Origin: G963669295 sp963669295
Lineage (GTDB): Bacteria; Bacteroidota; Bacteroidia; Flavobacteriales_D; CALLUQ01
Direction: 5' to 3'
Length of the DNA stretch: 64,000 nt
Assembly (NCBI GenBank): GCA_963669295.1
Contig: OY769938.1
Coordinates: 2,170,001 to 2,234,000 of the forward strand
Under the pieces are notes generated by a model, which had not been told where the DNA came from, ran no database searches, and saw only the letters and a list, made by a program, of their open reading frames with translations. This document shows positions 42,865 to 51,237 of this stretch, one piece after another. How positions within the stretch are numbered: the stretch's first letter is position 1; every line of letters starts with the position of its first letter. The translations under genes were made by a program, and so were the position numbers.

Positions 42865-43355
42865 GGCAGGGCAACCCGCTTGTTAACATCAAACTTTAGC
42901 AGTTCGAGGGTATAAGCTTGCCGTTTTACCTTGTAGTGAATTTTAACCACAGCCCCCATGGGTTGGCCGGGTACCTTCATGGCCACCGGGCTGTTTTTTG
43001 CCTCAGCAATAACCTTGCTCCCCCTGGTTACTTTGTGGTGAAAGATGGTAGGGTTTGAACGGAAATCGCTGTTGTACTTAATTTCATTCAGCTGAATTAC
43101 CAGCGAATCATTGCCGGCCCCCAGCTTTACACACCCCCCAGTATTGAGCACGTATTCGCTGTTGTTGATTTCTACCGATTGAATGGTGATTTTCTTTGCC
43201 TTGCCTTTCATCACCAGCACAAATTCACTGGTAATAGGACTTTCGGGTCGCCCTCCTATGGTAACGTTAGAAGAGGAAAAAGAGCACTCCAACGGTTGTT
43301 GCGCCCACAATGGGAGGGTGAATAAAAGAGCAGCAATAAAAAGGAATGTTCGCAT
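42861..43355 (-). CDS. Exported hypothetical protein
   Basis: 164 residues from the ATG at 43355 (frame extends to a TTG at 43403). Signal peptide 'MRTFLFIAALLFTLPLWAQ'. Mature part is beta-rich ('CSFSSSNVTIGGRPESPITS', 'SVEINNSEYVLNTGGCVKLG'), with two cysteines. Convergent, overlapping the previous gene's end by four bases. Confidence 0.7.
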   Translation of the reverse strand: MRTFLFIAALLFTLPLWAQQPLECSFSSSNVTIGGRPESPITSEFVLVMKGKAKKITIQSVEINNSEYVLNTGGCVKLGAGNDSLVIQLNEIKYNSDFRSNPTIFHHKVTRGSKVIAEAKNSPVAMKVPGQPMGAVVKIHYKVKRQAYTLELLKFDVNKRVALP

Positions 43356-43445
43356 TTCAATAGATTTTACAGGCATAAATTCAAACACTATGCCAATGTA
43401 CAACAGTTAATCATTTCGTATCTTAGCTCAAATTTAAGCGGAATC

Positions 43446-43940
43446 ATGGAAAAACAACTCAAAATAGTCTTCCTTTTATCAGTGGCCTTATGGATGACAG
43501 CCTGTGCGGGCGAAACACCAGCAGAAAACGAACCCATGGCAGTAGATAGCACCGCGGTGGTGGAGGAAGAGGTACCGGTGGAAAAGCCCGCCCTTGGTCC
43601 CAACGAATTTGAAATTCAAGAAGGCGATACCACCTACATCATGAAACAGTACTTCATGTGTTTTTTGAAAACAGGCCCTAACCGCGACCAGGATTCTGCT
43701 ACAGCAGCACAATTACAAGCCGACCACCAGGCCAACATCGGCCGTTTGGCGGAAGAAGACAAAATACATATGGCAGGCCCTATGGGCGATGATGGCGACT
43801 TGCGTGGCATCTTTGTGTTCAACACCACCACGTTTGAAGAAGCCGACTCGTTGGTGCGCACCGATCCTGCTGTGGCTGCCGGACGCCTGGCGTACGAGCT
43901 GCACCCATGGTGGGTAGCCAAAGGCTCGTCGGTACGTTAA
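43446..43940 (+). CDS. YCII-domain lipoprotein
   Basis: 164 residues. Lipobox MTAC in 'FLLSVALWMTACAGE'; acidic linker; then a YCII-related domain (about 68-160) with 'YFMCFLKTGPNRDQD', 'HQANIGRLAEEDKIHMAGPM' and 'RLAYELHPWWVAKG'. YCII domains have a His/Asp pair that can act in small-molecule chemistry; here it is placed on an exported lipoprotein, which is less usual. Confidence 0.82.
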   Translation: MEKQLKIVFLLSVALWMTACAGETPAENEPMAVDSTAVVEEEVPVEKPALGPNEFEIQEGDTTYIMKQYFMCFLKTGPNRDQDSATAAQLQADHQANIGRLAEEDKIHMAGPMGDDGDLRGIFVFNTTTFEEADSLVRTDPAVAAGRLAYELHPWWVAKGSSVR

Positions 43941-43999
43941 AACCCTCAATTGTAGGGCAGGCGACAAGCGGCTTGCCATCAATGCATTAATTTAAGGAC

Positions 44000-44962
44000 A
44001 TGAAAAGGATGCAGTACATGCTTTTGGCAGCGTTACTGAGTTGCACCATATGGGCGCAAGCACAACCTGTGTTGCAACCATCCATTGGTATTGGCGCACT
44101 GCCCAACGACAGCGATGCCATTTGCTACATTCCTCCATTTTACTCCATCAACTACGACAGCGTAGGCTACCAGGTAGGCGATACAGTGGCCGACTTTACC
44201 CTGCACCAACTCGATGGTACTCCCGTTACCCTGTCGGATGTAATGAGCGATGGCAAACCCGTAGTGCTGATGTCGGGCAGCTATACTTGCATTCGCTTTC
44301 GGAACAACAAAGATGTCATCAACGACATCCAACAAATTTATGGGAGCAGCATCAATGTATTGATCATTTACATTGTAGAGCCCCATGTTATTGTTGATTG
44401 GAGCCCATACCGCCCTGAAGAGTGGGTAACGCTGGCCAACCAGGATGCGGGCATTCTGTACCGCCAGCCCACCACCTATGGCGAGCGCAAAGCCATTGCT
44501 TACGACATGCTCGATAGCATGAACTACCAACCCACCATGCTCATCGATGGTCCCTGCAACAACTGGTGGCTCAACTACGGCCAGGGCCCCAATCGTGGCT
44601 ACTTGATTGAACCCAATGGAGTGGTAAATGCCTTGCACGGCTGGTTTGATGGCCCTACCATGATGGGCAGTATCGACTACTTGTTGCAAGTAATTGGCGT
44701 AGAAGAACATACCGGAGCACCCCCCATTAAAACACATTTATACCCCAACCCTGTGCACGGCAATGCCTCGCTTTACATCGAAGGTGAGGAGCGCCATTAC
44801 GACCTTACTTTAACCGATGCTTCTGGCAGAACAGTATTGCGCCAAAGCAACCTGCAAAATGGCCAAAACAAGGTGGAGCTGGAAGTAACGCCAGGCATTT
44901 ATTTCTACCGCGTAACAGGCAAGCACCAAACATCCATTGCCGGAAAACTGGTGGTGCAATAA
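44000..44962 (+). CDS. T9SS-secreted deiodinase/peroxiredoxin-like thioredoxin-fold protein
   Basis: 320 residues. Signal peptide ('MLLAALLSCTIWAQA'), then a thioredoxin-fold domain: 'QVGDTVADFTLHQLDGTPVT', active-site-like 'MSGSYTCIRFRNN' (Cys in the place of selenocysteine in deiodinases), and 'VLIIYIVEPHVIVDW', which parallels the YIxEAHxxDGW motif of iodothyronine deiodinases. A type IX sorting domain of about 75 residues follows ('LYPNPVHGNASLYIEG', 'TPGIYFYRVTGKH'). Would act at the cell surface; the substrate is unknown. Confidence 0.8.
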   Translation: MKRMQYMLLAALLSCTIWAQAQPVLQPSIGIGALPNDSDAICYIPPFYSINYDSVGYQVGDTVADFTLHQLDGTPVTLSDVMSDGKPVVLMSGSYTCIRFRNNKDVINDIQQIYGSSINVLIIYIVEPHVIVDWSPYRPEEWVTLANQDAGILYRQPTTYGERKAIAYDMLDSMNYQPTMLIDGPCNNWWLNYGQGPNRGYLIEPNGVVNALHGWFDGPTMMGSIDYLLQVIGVEEHTGAPPIKTHLYPNPVHGNASLYIEGEERHYDLTLTDASGRTVLRQSNLQNGQNKVELEVTPGIYFYRVTGKHQTSIAGKLVVQ

Positions 44963-45005
44963 GAAAACGATGCATAGTTTCGCAATTAAATCGTAACATT
45001 GCACC

Positions 45006-45443
45006 ATGTATTTTTACCTCACTGTAAAACAACTCGACCCCGAGTATAGCCAGGCCTTTGCCGACGAGCACGATGGCGGCAAAGAAAGCGAAATAAATAC
45101 CCGTTACGAATGGGAAGATGAGATCAAAGTATCGGAAGATGTGTTGGGGTTTGAAGTGAAAGAAAAGGGCGTATTTACCTTGCAAGGGGCATTGCCCAAT
45201 GGCGAAGAATTCAGCTACGACATTCCCAACATGCGAGTGTGCGAATGCTTGACCGAAAGTGAGAACAACGTATCGTTTGCTATGTCGGAAAGCATGATTC
45301 ACGATACCCACCAATCGCACGATGAACGCACTGAAACCGCACGGTTTTACTACTTCATTAAGGCGGAGGCAGATTACTACAACCCTATTCCTGGTGTATA
45401 CATTGCTACCGAAGATTTTCCAGAGGCATTGAGAGAAGAGTAA
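45006..45443 (+). CDS. Hypothetical protein
   Basis: 145 residues, acidic, cytosolic: 'EYSQAFADEHDGGKESEINT' near the start, 'FYYFIKAEADYYNPIPGVYI' near the end. No family recognised. First of three closely spaced genes with 45483 and 45897. Confidence 0.6.
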   Translation: MYFYLTVKQLDPEYSQAFADEHDGGKESEINTRYEWEDEIKVSEDVLGFEVKEKGVFTLQGALPNGEEFSYDIPNMRVCECLTESENNVSFAMSESMIHDTHQSHDERTETARFYYFIKAEADYYNPIPGVYIATEDFPEALREE

Positions 45444-45482
45444 CTTTTCCTTACCTTTAAGTGCGTTTAAAAAGAAAGCACT

Positions 45483-45896
45483 ATGGGAGCCTGGGGAACC
45501 GACATCATGGACAACGATACCTCGTTGGACGTTTACCACGATTATAGGACACAAATAGCGGAGGGGAAAACCCCTGAAGCAGCCAAAAAAGCATTGTCGC
45601 ATCACTTTTATTACGAAGGGGAGCCGATGATGGACGACACTTCTAACGAGTGGTTTGCATTGGCCTATGCACAACTGGAACTGAACCATTTGGACGAAGA
45701 AGTGGTGCGTGTAGTGGGAGAGATCATTGACGAAGACATTGACATTGAAAATTGGATTGACCTCGAAGCCGAAGAAGAGGACATTGAAGAGCGGAGGGAA
45801 ATCATACAGCGGTTTTATGAAGAAGTAAAAGGCACGTTTGAAACCGGCCAACGTCCTGGCGTTTACGAGGTGGTATCGATGCAAAGCGACGAATAA
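45483..45896 (+). CDS. DUF4259 domain protein
   Basis: 137 residues beginning 'MGAWGTDIMDNDTSLDVYHD', the DUF4259 start pattern (GAWG...ND..D), then a helical acidic region with 'NEWFALAYAQLELNHLD'. Function unknown. TACCTTTA at about 45453 could be its -7 box. Directly followed by the next gene. Confidence 0.8.
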   Translation: MGAWGTDIMDNDTSLDVYHDYRTQIAEGKTPEAAKKALSHHFYYEGEPMMDDTSNEWFALAYAQLELNHLDEEVVRVVGEIIDEDIDIENWIDLEAEEEDIEERREIIQRFYEEVKGTFETGQRPGVYEVVSMQSDE

Positions 45897-46220
45897 ATGG
45901 ACATTAAAGCAGCCGAAAAAATAGTGGCCGACTACATCAACGAAGCCCATACTTTTGGTGAAGGAGTAGGCGGTAGCGGACACATGGCCTCCACGGGCTT
46001 GTCGAGCTGCAAAGTAAAGGCCATTGATGAGGCCACGCACAACCAACAGCCATGTACTCGCATTGCCTACAGCTATGAGGTCACCCGCATGTCGGAATTT
46101 GGCGGCGAAACTTATGGTTATGAAGGGCATTTGCTGGTGCAAGAAGGCAAAGCCGTATGGAACGAGATAACCACCGAATACGTGCGCGACTTGTTGGCGT
46201 TCGACGATGACGAAAGTTGA
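45897..46220 (+). CDS. Hypothetical protein
   Basis: 107 residues; the ATG follows the DUF4259 stop without a gap. 'GEGVGGSGHMASTGLSSCKV' near the start and 'YEGHLLVQEGKAVWNEITTE' near the end. No family recognised. Ends 68 bases before the three-paralogue cluster. Confidence 0.58.
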   Translation: MDIKAAEKIVADYINEAHTFGEGVGGSGHMASTGLSSCKVKAIDEATHNQQPCTRIAYSYEVTRMSEFGGETYGYEGHLLVQEGKAVWNEITTEYVRDLLAFDDDES

Positions 46221-46242
46221 TAAAATTGTGGGTCACCGTATT

Positions 46243-46271
46243 TTTGCGTCATGACGATTATTAATATCTTG
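46243..46271 (+). promoter_or_regulatory. Promoter of paralogue 1 (TTTG-N18-TATCTTG)
   Basis: GTATTTTTG ending at 46246, 18 bases, then TATCTTG at 46265-46271. The same arrangement with identical spacing occurs before paralogue 2 (47752-47780), so it was conserved after duplication. Confidence 0.65.
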
Positions 46272-46288
46272 AGGCAATAATCGATACC

Positions 46289-47725
46289 ATGAAAAGCATC
46301 GCACCACACCGCACTTCCACCACCTCAAAAGCCAATGCTACCCGTGTAGCAGGAGGCACTTCATCTCAGCACCTCCTACAACGGCAAGTGGCACAAATGA
46401 TGATTGGTGGAGGAAGAAAAGTGGGGGATAAAATTATTGAGCCAGCCACCTACGACATTTTTACCATCACAGCAGTAAACATAGATTCGTATAACTTGAG
46501 GCACGACAGAACGCATAGAGATGAACTGGGTGTTGCGTTTGATAACCCGGCCTACGAACTGCTCAAGAAAAAGTCGAAGCGAAGAGAAGAATCGGGCATC
46601 AGAAATGCATTGAAACGAAAGTTCCTTACCGCCAACAGCCGGTTCAATTATTTTCGGACGCATTCTGCTTATAAGATACAATCGGGGGTAAATCGCTACA
46701 AAGACCCTGACGGTACAGTTACTGCCCCTTATGCTGACTCATCGGCCAACGCTTTCAACAAGAAAAATTACGAAGACTTTTGGGAAAATGAGGTGATCAG
46801 GTCCAACGATTTTTTTGGGCGAAATGTAGAAAGCTATGGCACCTACTTGCGCATCAATACTGGAAGTGGGTTTATTCGTCCTGATTTATGGAACGACCGT
46901 ACGGCAGTGGCCAATCGTGGGAAAACCCTGGGAGTAAATGCTAACCGCAGCCACAGTTATATTTTTCTTAACCCTTCCGATGTGTCGTCGAACAGCGAAA
47001 ACTTTGTAACCGATACCCGTGGTGGTGGTAAAACGCCCACCACCGAATTGAGTACGGCCTTCAGTAAACTGGGAAAAGGCGATTCGCATAAAGACATTGT
47101 GCATTTGATGAAAACCCTGGCAGGGGGAGGAAAGGTAGACGACATTGATACCGCAGAACTCAATCGGTTGATTACAGCCACTCCTTATAACCAAACCTGG
47201 TTGGCGAGTAAGTTCCGTTTCCAGGGGAAGCACGAATGGATTCCTTCCAACATGGTGTATGAAGTGATTAAAAAAGCGGAAGACGATAGTAAGAATACCA
47301 AGTGGATTGACTTGCAGGAAAAACTCACGTCTAATACGGGGGATTTAATTTTTAAGCCGTCGAAGGCCATGCCTGATAGCGAAGTACACAGCACCAAACC
47401 TTCTTTGCAAGGACACAGCGGTGCCATATATGGCCAGCGCACGTCAAAATCGAACAAGCCACTTACCCAGGGGCAAAATGGATTTCACAACAAGTTGCGT
47501 GAAAAATTTAGATTGGCCACTACGCCAGAAGATTGTGCTGATAAGTTAAAAACAGTAGCACAAGCCTGGATTTGGAACAATGAAGACGCCAGTGCGGTAC
47601 ACGACAAGCATTCACGCAAAGGGGGAACCCACACCGCTACCAATACGGCGACCCTAAAGTTGGCTCAACCAACAGCATATAGCCGGGTGATGGGCAAGTT
47701 TGAGTCGGTGAAAACCGACTTGTGA
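46289..47725 (+). CDS. Unrecognised 478-residue family, paralogue 1
   Basis: 478 residues, no signal peptide. N-terminus 'SIAPHRTSTTSKANATRVAG', then a short 'LLQRQVAQMMIGGG' motif and 'KVGDKIIEPATYDIFTI'. The conserved core is shared with 47798-49276 and 49307-50791: 'LWNDRTAVANRGK', 'SSNSENFVTDT', 'ATPYNQTWLASKFRFQGKHE' followed by W.PSNMVYEVIKKA, 'TGDLIFKPSKA', 'LQGHSGAIYG', 'SNKPLTQGQNGFHNKLREKF' and 'HDKHSRKGG'. Repeated His and Lys conservation could mark an active site, but I do not recognise the family. The QRxxxQM motif resembles linkers in Bacteroidota DUF4157/eCIS-linked proteins. Confidence 0.75.
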   Translation: MKSIAPHRTSTTSKANATRVAGGTSSQHLLQRQVAQMMIGGGRKVGDKIIEPATYDIFTITAVNIDSYNLRHDRTHRDELGVAFDNPAYELLKKKSKRREESGIRNALKRKFLTANSRFNYFRTHSAYKIQSGVNRYKDPDGTVTAPYADSSANAFNKKNYEDFWENEVIRSNDFFGRNVESYGTYLRINTGSGFIRPDLWNDRTAVANRGKTLGVNANRSHSYIFLNPSDVSSNSENFVTDTRGGGKTPTTELSTAFSKLGKGDSHKDIVHLMKTLAGGGKVDDIDTAELNRLITATPYNQTWLASKFRFQGKHEWIPSNMVYEVIKKAEDDSKNTKWIDLQEKLTSNTGDLIFKPSKAMPDSEVHSTKPSLQGHSGAIYGQRTSKSNKPLTQGQNGFHNKLREKFRLATTPEDCADKLKTVAQAWIWNNEDASAVHDKHSRKGGTHTATNTATLKLAQPTAYSRVMGKFESVKTDL

Positions 47726-47751
47726 TGTTGAGTAGATTATGGTAATGTATT

Positions 47752-47780
47752 TTTGTGGTGCGGAGAAAATGGGTATCTTG
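47752..47780 (+). promoter_or_regulatory. Promoter of paralogue 2 (TTTG-N18-TATCTTG)
   Basis: TTTG at 47752-47755, 18 bases, then TATCTTG at 47774-47780, 18 bases before the GTG start. Same layout as at 46243-46271. Confidence 0.65.
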
Positions 47781-47797
47781 AAACAAATGTTGTTGTC

Positions 47798-49276
47798 GTG
47801 AAGAATGCTGCACACGAACATACGTCTACCGATTCAAAAGCCAATGCCGAACATGTGGGAAGTCAGGCAAGCGGATTTGGTGAGGTAGTGTCCGAATTTT
47901 CTGGCTACCAACCCATACAGCGGCAAGTGGTGCAAATGGCTGTGGGAGCAGGAAAAGCAGTGGGCGATAAAGTGGCCAATGTAGAGAACTACGAGGTGTT
48001 TGAAATTACAGGAGTAGACGATACCAGCTATGACATTGAACCTGTTGGTGACTCCATGATCGAGTTTGCATCGATTCCTTTTGATGATCCGGATTATATT
48101 TTTTATCAACGATCGGGTGGTCGAAACCTTGATGGTGGGGCTATGGCAGCACTACTGGACAAATTTACTACCGCCAAAAAACGGATGGACTACTTTGAAG
48201 AGTACTCGGATTATGGCATCGAAAGTGGGGTCAACCGCTTTCAAGACCCTGACGGCAGTGTAACGTACGAAAAATCATCACCGGCACCATTTATAAAAAC
48301 ACACTACGAGGCCTTCTTTCGCAATGCCATCGGTGCCATTGGCAATGAGGCGGTAAGCGCAAACATACAAGTGTTAAGCGACACACAAATTCGATATAAA
48401 TTGGGAGGGGGTTGGAGTGTTGTTACGCTTTGGAACGACCGAACGGCAGTGGCCAATAAAGATAGAATGCTCACCATCAATGCTGCGGGTGGACAATCGT
48501 ATACGATGTTAGAAGCAAAAGATGGTTCTTCGAACAGCGAAACCTATGTGATTGATACACAAAGCCAGGATGGAAAAACACCATCGGCTGAATTGAGTGG
48601 CCCTTTTGGAAGGATAGGCAAAGCAACTCAACACAAAGACCTGCTACACCTCATGGAAACGCTGGCAGGAGGAGGCGATATTGAAGGCATTGATACCGCT
48701 GAACTCAACCGGTTGATTACGGCTACGCCCTACAACCAAACCTGGCTGGCCAGCAAATTTCGTTTTCAAGGCAAGCACGAATGGGTACCCTCCAACATGG
48801 TGTACAAAGTGATTAAAAAAGCACAAGACGACAATAGAAACTTGAAATGGATTAAACTGCAAGATAAACTAGCCACCAATACAGGCGATTTAATATTTAA
48901 ACCAGCGAAGGCCAAAGCAGAATCGGAAGTAGATGCTGGAGCTCCTTCTTTACAAGGACATAGTGGGGCTATTTATGGGAAAAGAGATGGAAAAAGCAAT
49001 AAGCCCCTCACCCAGGGACAGGCAGATTTTCACGACGAGTTGAGGACAAAGTTTGAACAGGCCAACACGCCTACCAATGCCGTAGATCGGTTAAAAACAG
49101 TAGCGCAAGCCTGGATTTGGAACAATGAAGCAGCAAATGCGGTACACGATAAACACTCGCGAGGATCGGGCGATACTGCTGCTACCGATACCGCTACGTT
49201 GTTAGCAGAACAACCAGCAGCTTATACCCGTGTTACTGGAAAGTTTGATGAAGTAAAAGACGAGTTAACGGATTAA
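47798..49276 (+). CDS. Unrecognised family, paralogue 2
   Basis: 493 residues from the GTG at 47798, chosen because 'KNAAHEHTSTDSKANAEHVG' then aligns with the start of paralogue 1; the open frame begins at a TTG, 47753. Motif 'PIQRQVVQMAVGAG', then the same core blocks as paralogue 1, including 'TPYNQTWLASKFRFQGKHEW', 'LQGHSGAIYGKR' and 'HDKHSRGSGD'. Closest to paralogue 1. The 30-base gap to paralogue 3 has no promoter like the other two, so those two are probably one transcript. Confidence 0.74.
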   Translation: MKNAAHEHTSTDSKANAEHVGSQASGFGEVVSEFSGYQPIQRQVVQMAVGAGKAVGDKVANVENYEVFEITGVDDTSYDIEPVGDSMIEFASIPFDDPDYIFYQRSGGRNLDGGAMAALLDKFTTAKKRMDYFEEYSDYGIESGVNRFQDPDGSVTYEKSSPAPFIKTHYEAFFRNAIGAIGNEAVSANIQVLSDTQIRYKLGGGWSVVTLWNDRTAVANKDRMLTINAAGGQSYTMLEAKDGSSNSETYVIDTQSQDGKTPSAELSGPFGRIGKATQHKDLLHLMETLAGGGDIEGIDTAELNRLITATPYNQTWLASKFRFQGKHEWVPSNMVYKVIKKAQDDNRNLKWIKLQDKLATNTGDLIFKPAKAKAESEVDAGAPSLQGHSGAIYGKRDGKSNKPLTQGQADFHDELRTKFEQANTPTNAVDRLKTVAQAWIWNNEAANAVHDKHSRGSGDTAATDTATLLAEQPAAYTRVTGKFDEVKDELTD

Positions 49277-49306
49277 ACCATCACTTTTTAGCAACTGTCA
49301 GCACCT

Positions 49307-50791
49307 ATGAAAATACACCCCCCTATACAGCTTAACCGATCAAGGGCCAATGCGGTGTGCCTGCAAGGAACCGCACTGCAAAAAAAACCAACGATACAGC
49401 GTGCCATAGGCGCAGGGAAGCGTAAAGGCGATACCGTGGCCAATGTGCATAACTACAACTTATTTCGGATTGAAAGAATTGCAACAGATGAGCCCATATA
49501 TGGGTTGGTACCGGCAAGTGCCCCAGAACGTGATGAGCGTATTGATAGCGATCGCGACACGCACATGAGCGATGTAGACACCTTTATTGCACCAGAATAT
49601 GTGTATTCCGACAACCCCAATTATGAATTTTACCAGGGGAAAGGAGCTCGAAGAATAGATCCCTATGCCGTTAGGAAGTTAATGGACAAATTTACCACCC
49701 CGGCAAAGCGGTTCGACTATTTTGCCCAGTTTTCGGACTATAAACTGAGGTCGGGAGTTAATCGATTCCAGGACCCTAACGGTACGGTAACGTATAGCAA
49801 TTCTTCCAGCGCACCTTTTGCCAAAGCACATTACATGAGCTTTTGGCGACGGCATGTGGAAGCAATCACTACGGATGAAATAAGGGATCGATTGTATGTA
49901 ATAGGAGATAACATCGGCCATAAGGTGGGGTACACCATGAAAAGAGAAAACCTTTGGAACGATAGAAAAAGAGGAGGCAATGAAAGTAAGTACTTGCGGG
50001 TCAACTCAAGCCGCTCTACCAAATACACATTGCTTCAACCAGGAGATATCTCTTCGAACAGCGAAAACTTTGTAATGGATTTAGAAGGAGGAGGGAAAAC
50101 GCCTACTCCAGAGTTGAGTTCTGCCTTTTCTTCCATTGGCAAGGGAACCAGCCATAAAGACATTATTCACCTCATGAAAACATTGGCTACTGGTGGAGAC
50201 GTTGATGGCATCACCACTTCGAGACTCAATGAACTGATTGAGGCTACGCCCTTCAATCAAACCTGGTTGGCCAGCAAGTTTCGCTTTTCCGGCAAACACG
50301 AATGGCTGCCCTCTAATATGGTATACGAAGTGATTAAAAAAGCAGAAACAAAAGGAAAAGACTTGAAGTGGATTCAACTGCAAGACACGTTGACATCCGA
50401 TACAGGCGATGTAATTTTTAAACCCTCGAAGGCGAAAGTGGATGCAGAAGTAGATGCTACACGGAAGTCGTTGCAAGGGCATAGCGGGGCCATTTATGGC
50501 AAGCGTGTTTCAAAGTCGAACAAACCACTTACCCAGGGGCAGGCCGATTTTCATGATGCACTTCGGAAAAAGTTTCGAGCAGCTACCACCCCCAAAGACT
50601 GTGTGGATCGATTAAAAACTGTAGCCGAAGCCTGGGTATGGAGGGGTGAAAGCACCAGCGGGTTAAGCAACAATCATTCACGAGGAGGAGGAAGCACCGG
50701 AAAAACAAGTTTATCGACCCTCAAAAGTGAGCAGCCAGCAGCCTACCGCCGTGTTTCGGAAAAGTTTGAACAAGTGAAAGAACGCTTGTAG
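49307..50791 (+). CDS. Unrecognised family, paralogue 3
   Basis: 494 residues from the ATG at 49307. Start 'MKIHPPIQLNRSRANAVCLQ' aligns loosely with the others; 'TIQRAIGAGKRKGDTVANVH' keeps the QR motif. Core blocks are present: 'TPFNQTWLASKFRFSGKHEW', 'LQGHSGAIYGKRVSKSNKPL', 'NNHSRGGGS'. It has an extra acidic insertion after residue 60 ('ERDERIDSDRDTHMSDVDTF'). Confidence 0.74.
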   Translation: MKIHPPIQLNRSRANAVCLQGTALQKKPTIQRAIGAGKRKGDTVANVHNYNLFRIERIATDEPIYGLVPASAPERDERIDSDRDTHMSDVDTFIAPEYVYSDNPNYEFYQGKGARRIDPYAVRKLMDKFTTPAKRFDYFAQFSDYKLRSGVNRFQDPNGTVTYSNSSSAPFAKAHYMSFWRRHVEAITTDEIRDRLYVIGDNIGHKVGYTMKRENLWNDRKRGGNESKYLRVNSSRSTKYTLLQPGDISSNSENFVMDLEGGGKTPTPELSSAFSSIGKGTSHKDIIHLMKTLATGGDVDGITTSRLNELIEATPFNQTWLASKFRFSGKHEWLPSNMVYEVIKKAETKGKDLKWIQLQDTLTSDTGDVIFKPSKAKVDAEVDATRKSLQGHSGAIYGKRVSKSNKPLTQGQADFHDALRKKFRAATTPKDCVDRLKTVAEAWVWRGESTSGLSNNHSRGGGSTGKTSLSTLKSEQPAAYRRVSEKFEQVKERL

Positions 50792-51097
50792 TTACTTGTA
50801 TACATACACAAACCTGGAGTTGCGTTTGGCATTGCCTTTTACTTTGCCGCCTTTCATACCACAGCCATACGCCCCAAAATACCGTTCAATGGCCAACGCA
50901 TTTTTACAACTGCCGGCATCCCACACCATCCAATGTCGTGGCTTTTTACCATTGGCATTGGCGTGCTGTGCTTTTCGCAGCCGGGGGCTGTTGGTAATGC
51001 CTACATACCAACGCGAATAGCGCACCCATAAAAAAGAATGGTACCGCACCCACTTGCGGATGCGTCGTTTTAATCGCCACCTTTTCCACCAGTTCAT
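50792..51097 (-). CDS. GIY-YIG-like small nuclease domain protein
   Basis: 101 residues from the ATG at 51097; the open frame extends upstream through a TTG. Basic N-terminus ('WWKRWRLKRRIRKW'), then 'RWYVGITNSPRLRKAQHANA' which fits the GIY-YIG pattern (YVGIT..., Arg, His), and 'ALAIERYFGAYGC' with the expected glutamate. The first tyrosine motif is only partly conserved. Stop abuts paralogue 3 end. Confidence 0.68.
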   Translation of the reverse strand: MNWWKRWRLKRRIRKWVRYHSFLWVRYSRWYVGITNSPRLRKAQHANANGKKPRHWMVWDAGSCKNALAIERYFGAYGCGMKGGKVKGNAKRNSRFVYVYK

Positions 51098-51139
51098 ACC
51101 ATTAAAACGGGGAAATATGCGGTAAAAGTATGGGTGCAA

Positions 51140-51194
51140 AAAAACCGGCCGTCATCCTGCCCACCTTAGGCGGATCAGGACCTGGCCGGTTTTT
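51140..51194. terminator. Terminator for propeller gene array, REP-like inner palindrome
   Basis: ACCGGCC (51144-51150) pairs with GGCCGGT (51184-51190), flanked by A and T runs on both sides. The inner part has TCCTG/CAGGA and ACCTTAGGCGGA, a variant of the dispersed CCGCCTNAGGCGG family. Ends the minus-strand gene at 51238-52953. Confidence 0.65.
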
Positions 51195-51237
51195 AACTCT
51201 GTTAAGTGCGAATTACTCGCGCGCTTTCTTCTACCCC

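Noticed and set aside
44805..46142. 445-codon minus-strand frame
   Set aside because: Covers several clear plus-strand genes (deiodinase-like end, DUF4259) and its own peptide has no recognisable pattern.
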